The notes beneath the pieces are model-generated. The model had not been told where the DNA came from, did no database searches, and was given only the letters and a program-made list of their open reading frames with translations. A stretch of 64,000 bases of DNA. It comes from Clostridium sp. MCC353 (GTDB lineage Bacteria; Bacillota; Clostridia; Lachnospirales; Lachnospiraceae). Location of the stretch: contig NZ_WQPN01000178.1 of the NCBI RefSeq assembly GCF_018785315.1, forward strand, positions 57,388 to 121,387. The letters run 5' to 3'. Within the stretch, counting starts at the first letter, position 1. Each line of letters opens with the position of its first letter. A program made the translations under genes and the position numbers. Shown here piece after piece: positions 63,923-64,000 of the stretch.

Positions 63923-64000
63923 TTGAACTGTACCCCTTGTCAAGGACATTTTTAAAGGCGGGGCGATTTATTTTTGGTCGCCTCTTTTGCGCTTGTATCC
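63923..64000. other. Window end, no gene seen
   Basis: After copy 2 the last bases show no start with a ribosome site or motif. Confidence 0.4.

Noticed and set aside
63600..63926. Open frames of 60-80 residues in both directions through the inverted repeat
   Set aside because: They arise from the mirrored GC-rich arms, have no ribosome site, and the frame is not kept between copies.

Overview
The window looks like chromosomal DNA of an anaerobic, low-to-mid GC Clostridia, most likely a Lachnospiraceae (Clostridium cluster XIVa) gut bacterium. This rests on the 56-residue clostridial 2[4Fe-4S] ferredoxin, the F-type ATP synthase operon with an acetogen/fusobacterial-style c subunit, SipW/TasA-like secretion genes, strong AGGAGG ribosome sites, and many solute transporters. 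There is no phage, plasmid, CRISPR or rRNA.

Layout. 1-4.8 kb: cut IclR regulator, a Phd/RelE-type toxin-antitoxin pair, ferredoxin, C26 gamma-glutamyl hydrolase, MerR regulator, an orphan 105-residue protein, and a sugar nucleotidyltransferase. 4.9-8 kb: a large repeat-bearing lipoprotein and a short, atypical cis-prenyltransferase. 8.1-13.9 kb: a LacI regulator with a tripartite tricarboxylate transporter (TctB, TctC, TctA) and a sulfatase. 14.5-20.7 kb: an extracellular-fibre locus with two SipW-type signal peptidases, a TasA-like protein, a proline-rich anchored protein, a DQ-repeat protein and an atypical response regulator. 21-22.2 kb: M20 peptidase. 22.4-29.5 kb: atpZ-I-B-E-F-H-A-G-D-C. 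29.8-41.3 kb: a nine-gene operon that appears to import and degrade a four-carbon acid sugar (DUF1537 kinase, PdxA2, Fe-alcohol dehydrogenase, DapA-like aldolase, hydroxyacid dehydrogenase, second TctCBA set, MBL hydrolase) with a divergent PrpR-like regulator. 41.4-46 kb: CitMHS citrate carrier, hybrid sensor kinase and response regulator. 46.2-51.4 kb: two surface/membrane proteins, four tRNA genes and an Rpn nuclease. 51.5-55.2 kb: LysR, YfcC-type permease and M20 amidohydrolase. 55.3-63.2 kb: an UxuA-like dehydratase with a peptide-type ABC importer and a LysR regulator.

Two systems are not explained by ordinary genes. (1) Three copies (46971-47278, 63179-63460 and 63664-63922), plus a decayed half copy at 46163-46198, of a roughly 260-310 bp inverted repeat. 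It folds into a very long stem capped by two conserved hairpins. The copies differ in stem sequence but keep pairing, keep two opposed T-T mismatches at fixed places, and keep an identical CTGA/GAAT internal loop. This is the covariation expected of an undescribed structured RNA or single-stranded DNA element. (2) Three 21-30 bp palindromes (1144-1173, 1651-1671, 61926-61955) with GTAAC...GTTAC ends. Each is flanked by its own perfect 8-bp direct repeat. They look like minimal transposed units or footprints of an IS66-like element. No transposase for either family is in the window.

Most genes lie on the minus strand in long operons with 4-bp overlaps or short gaps. Regulators usually sit divergent from, or at the head of, the operon they probably control.
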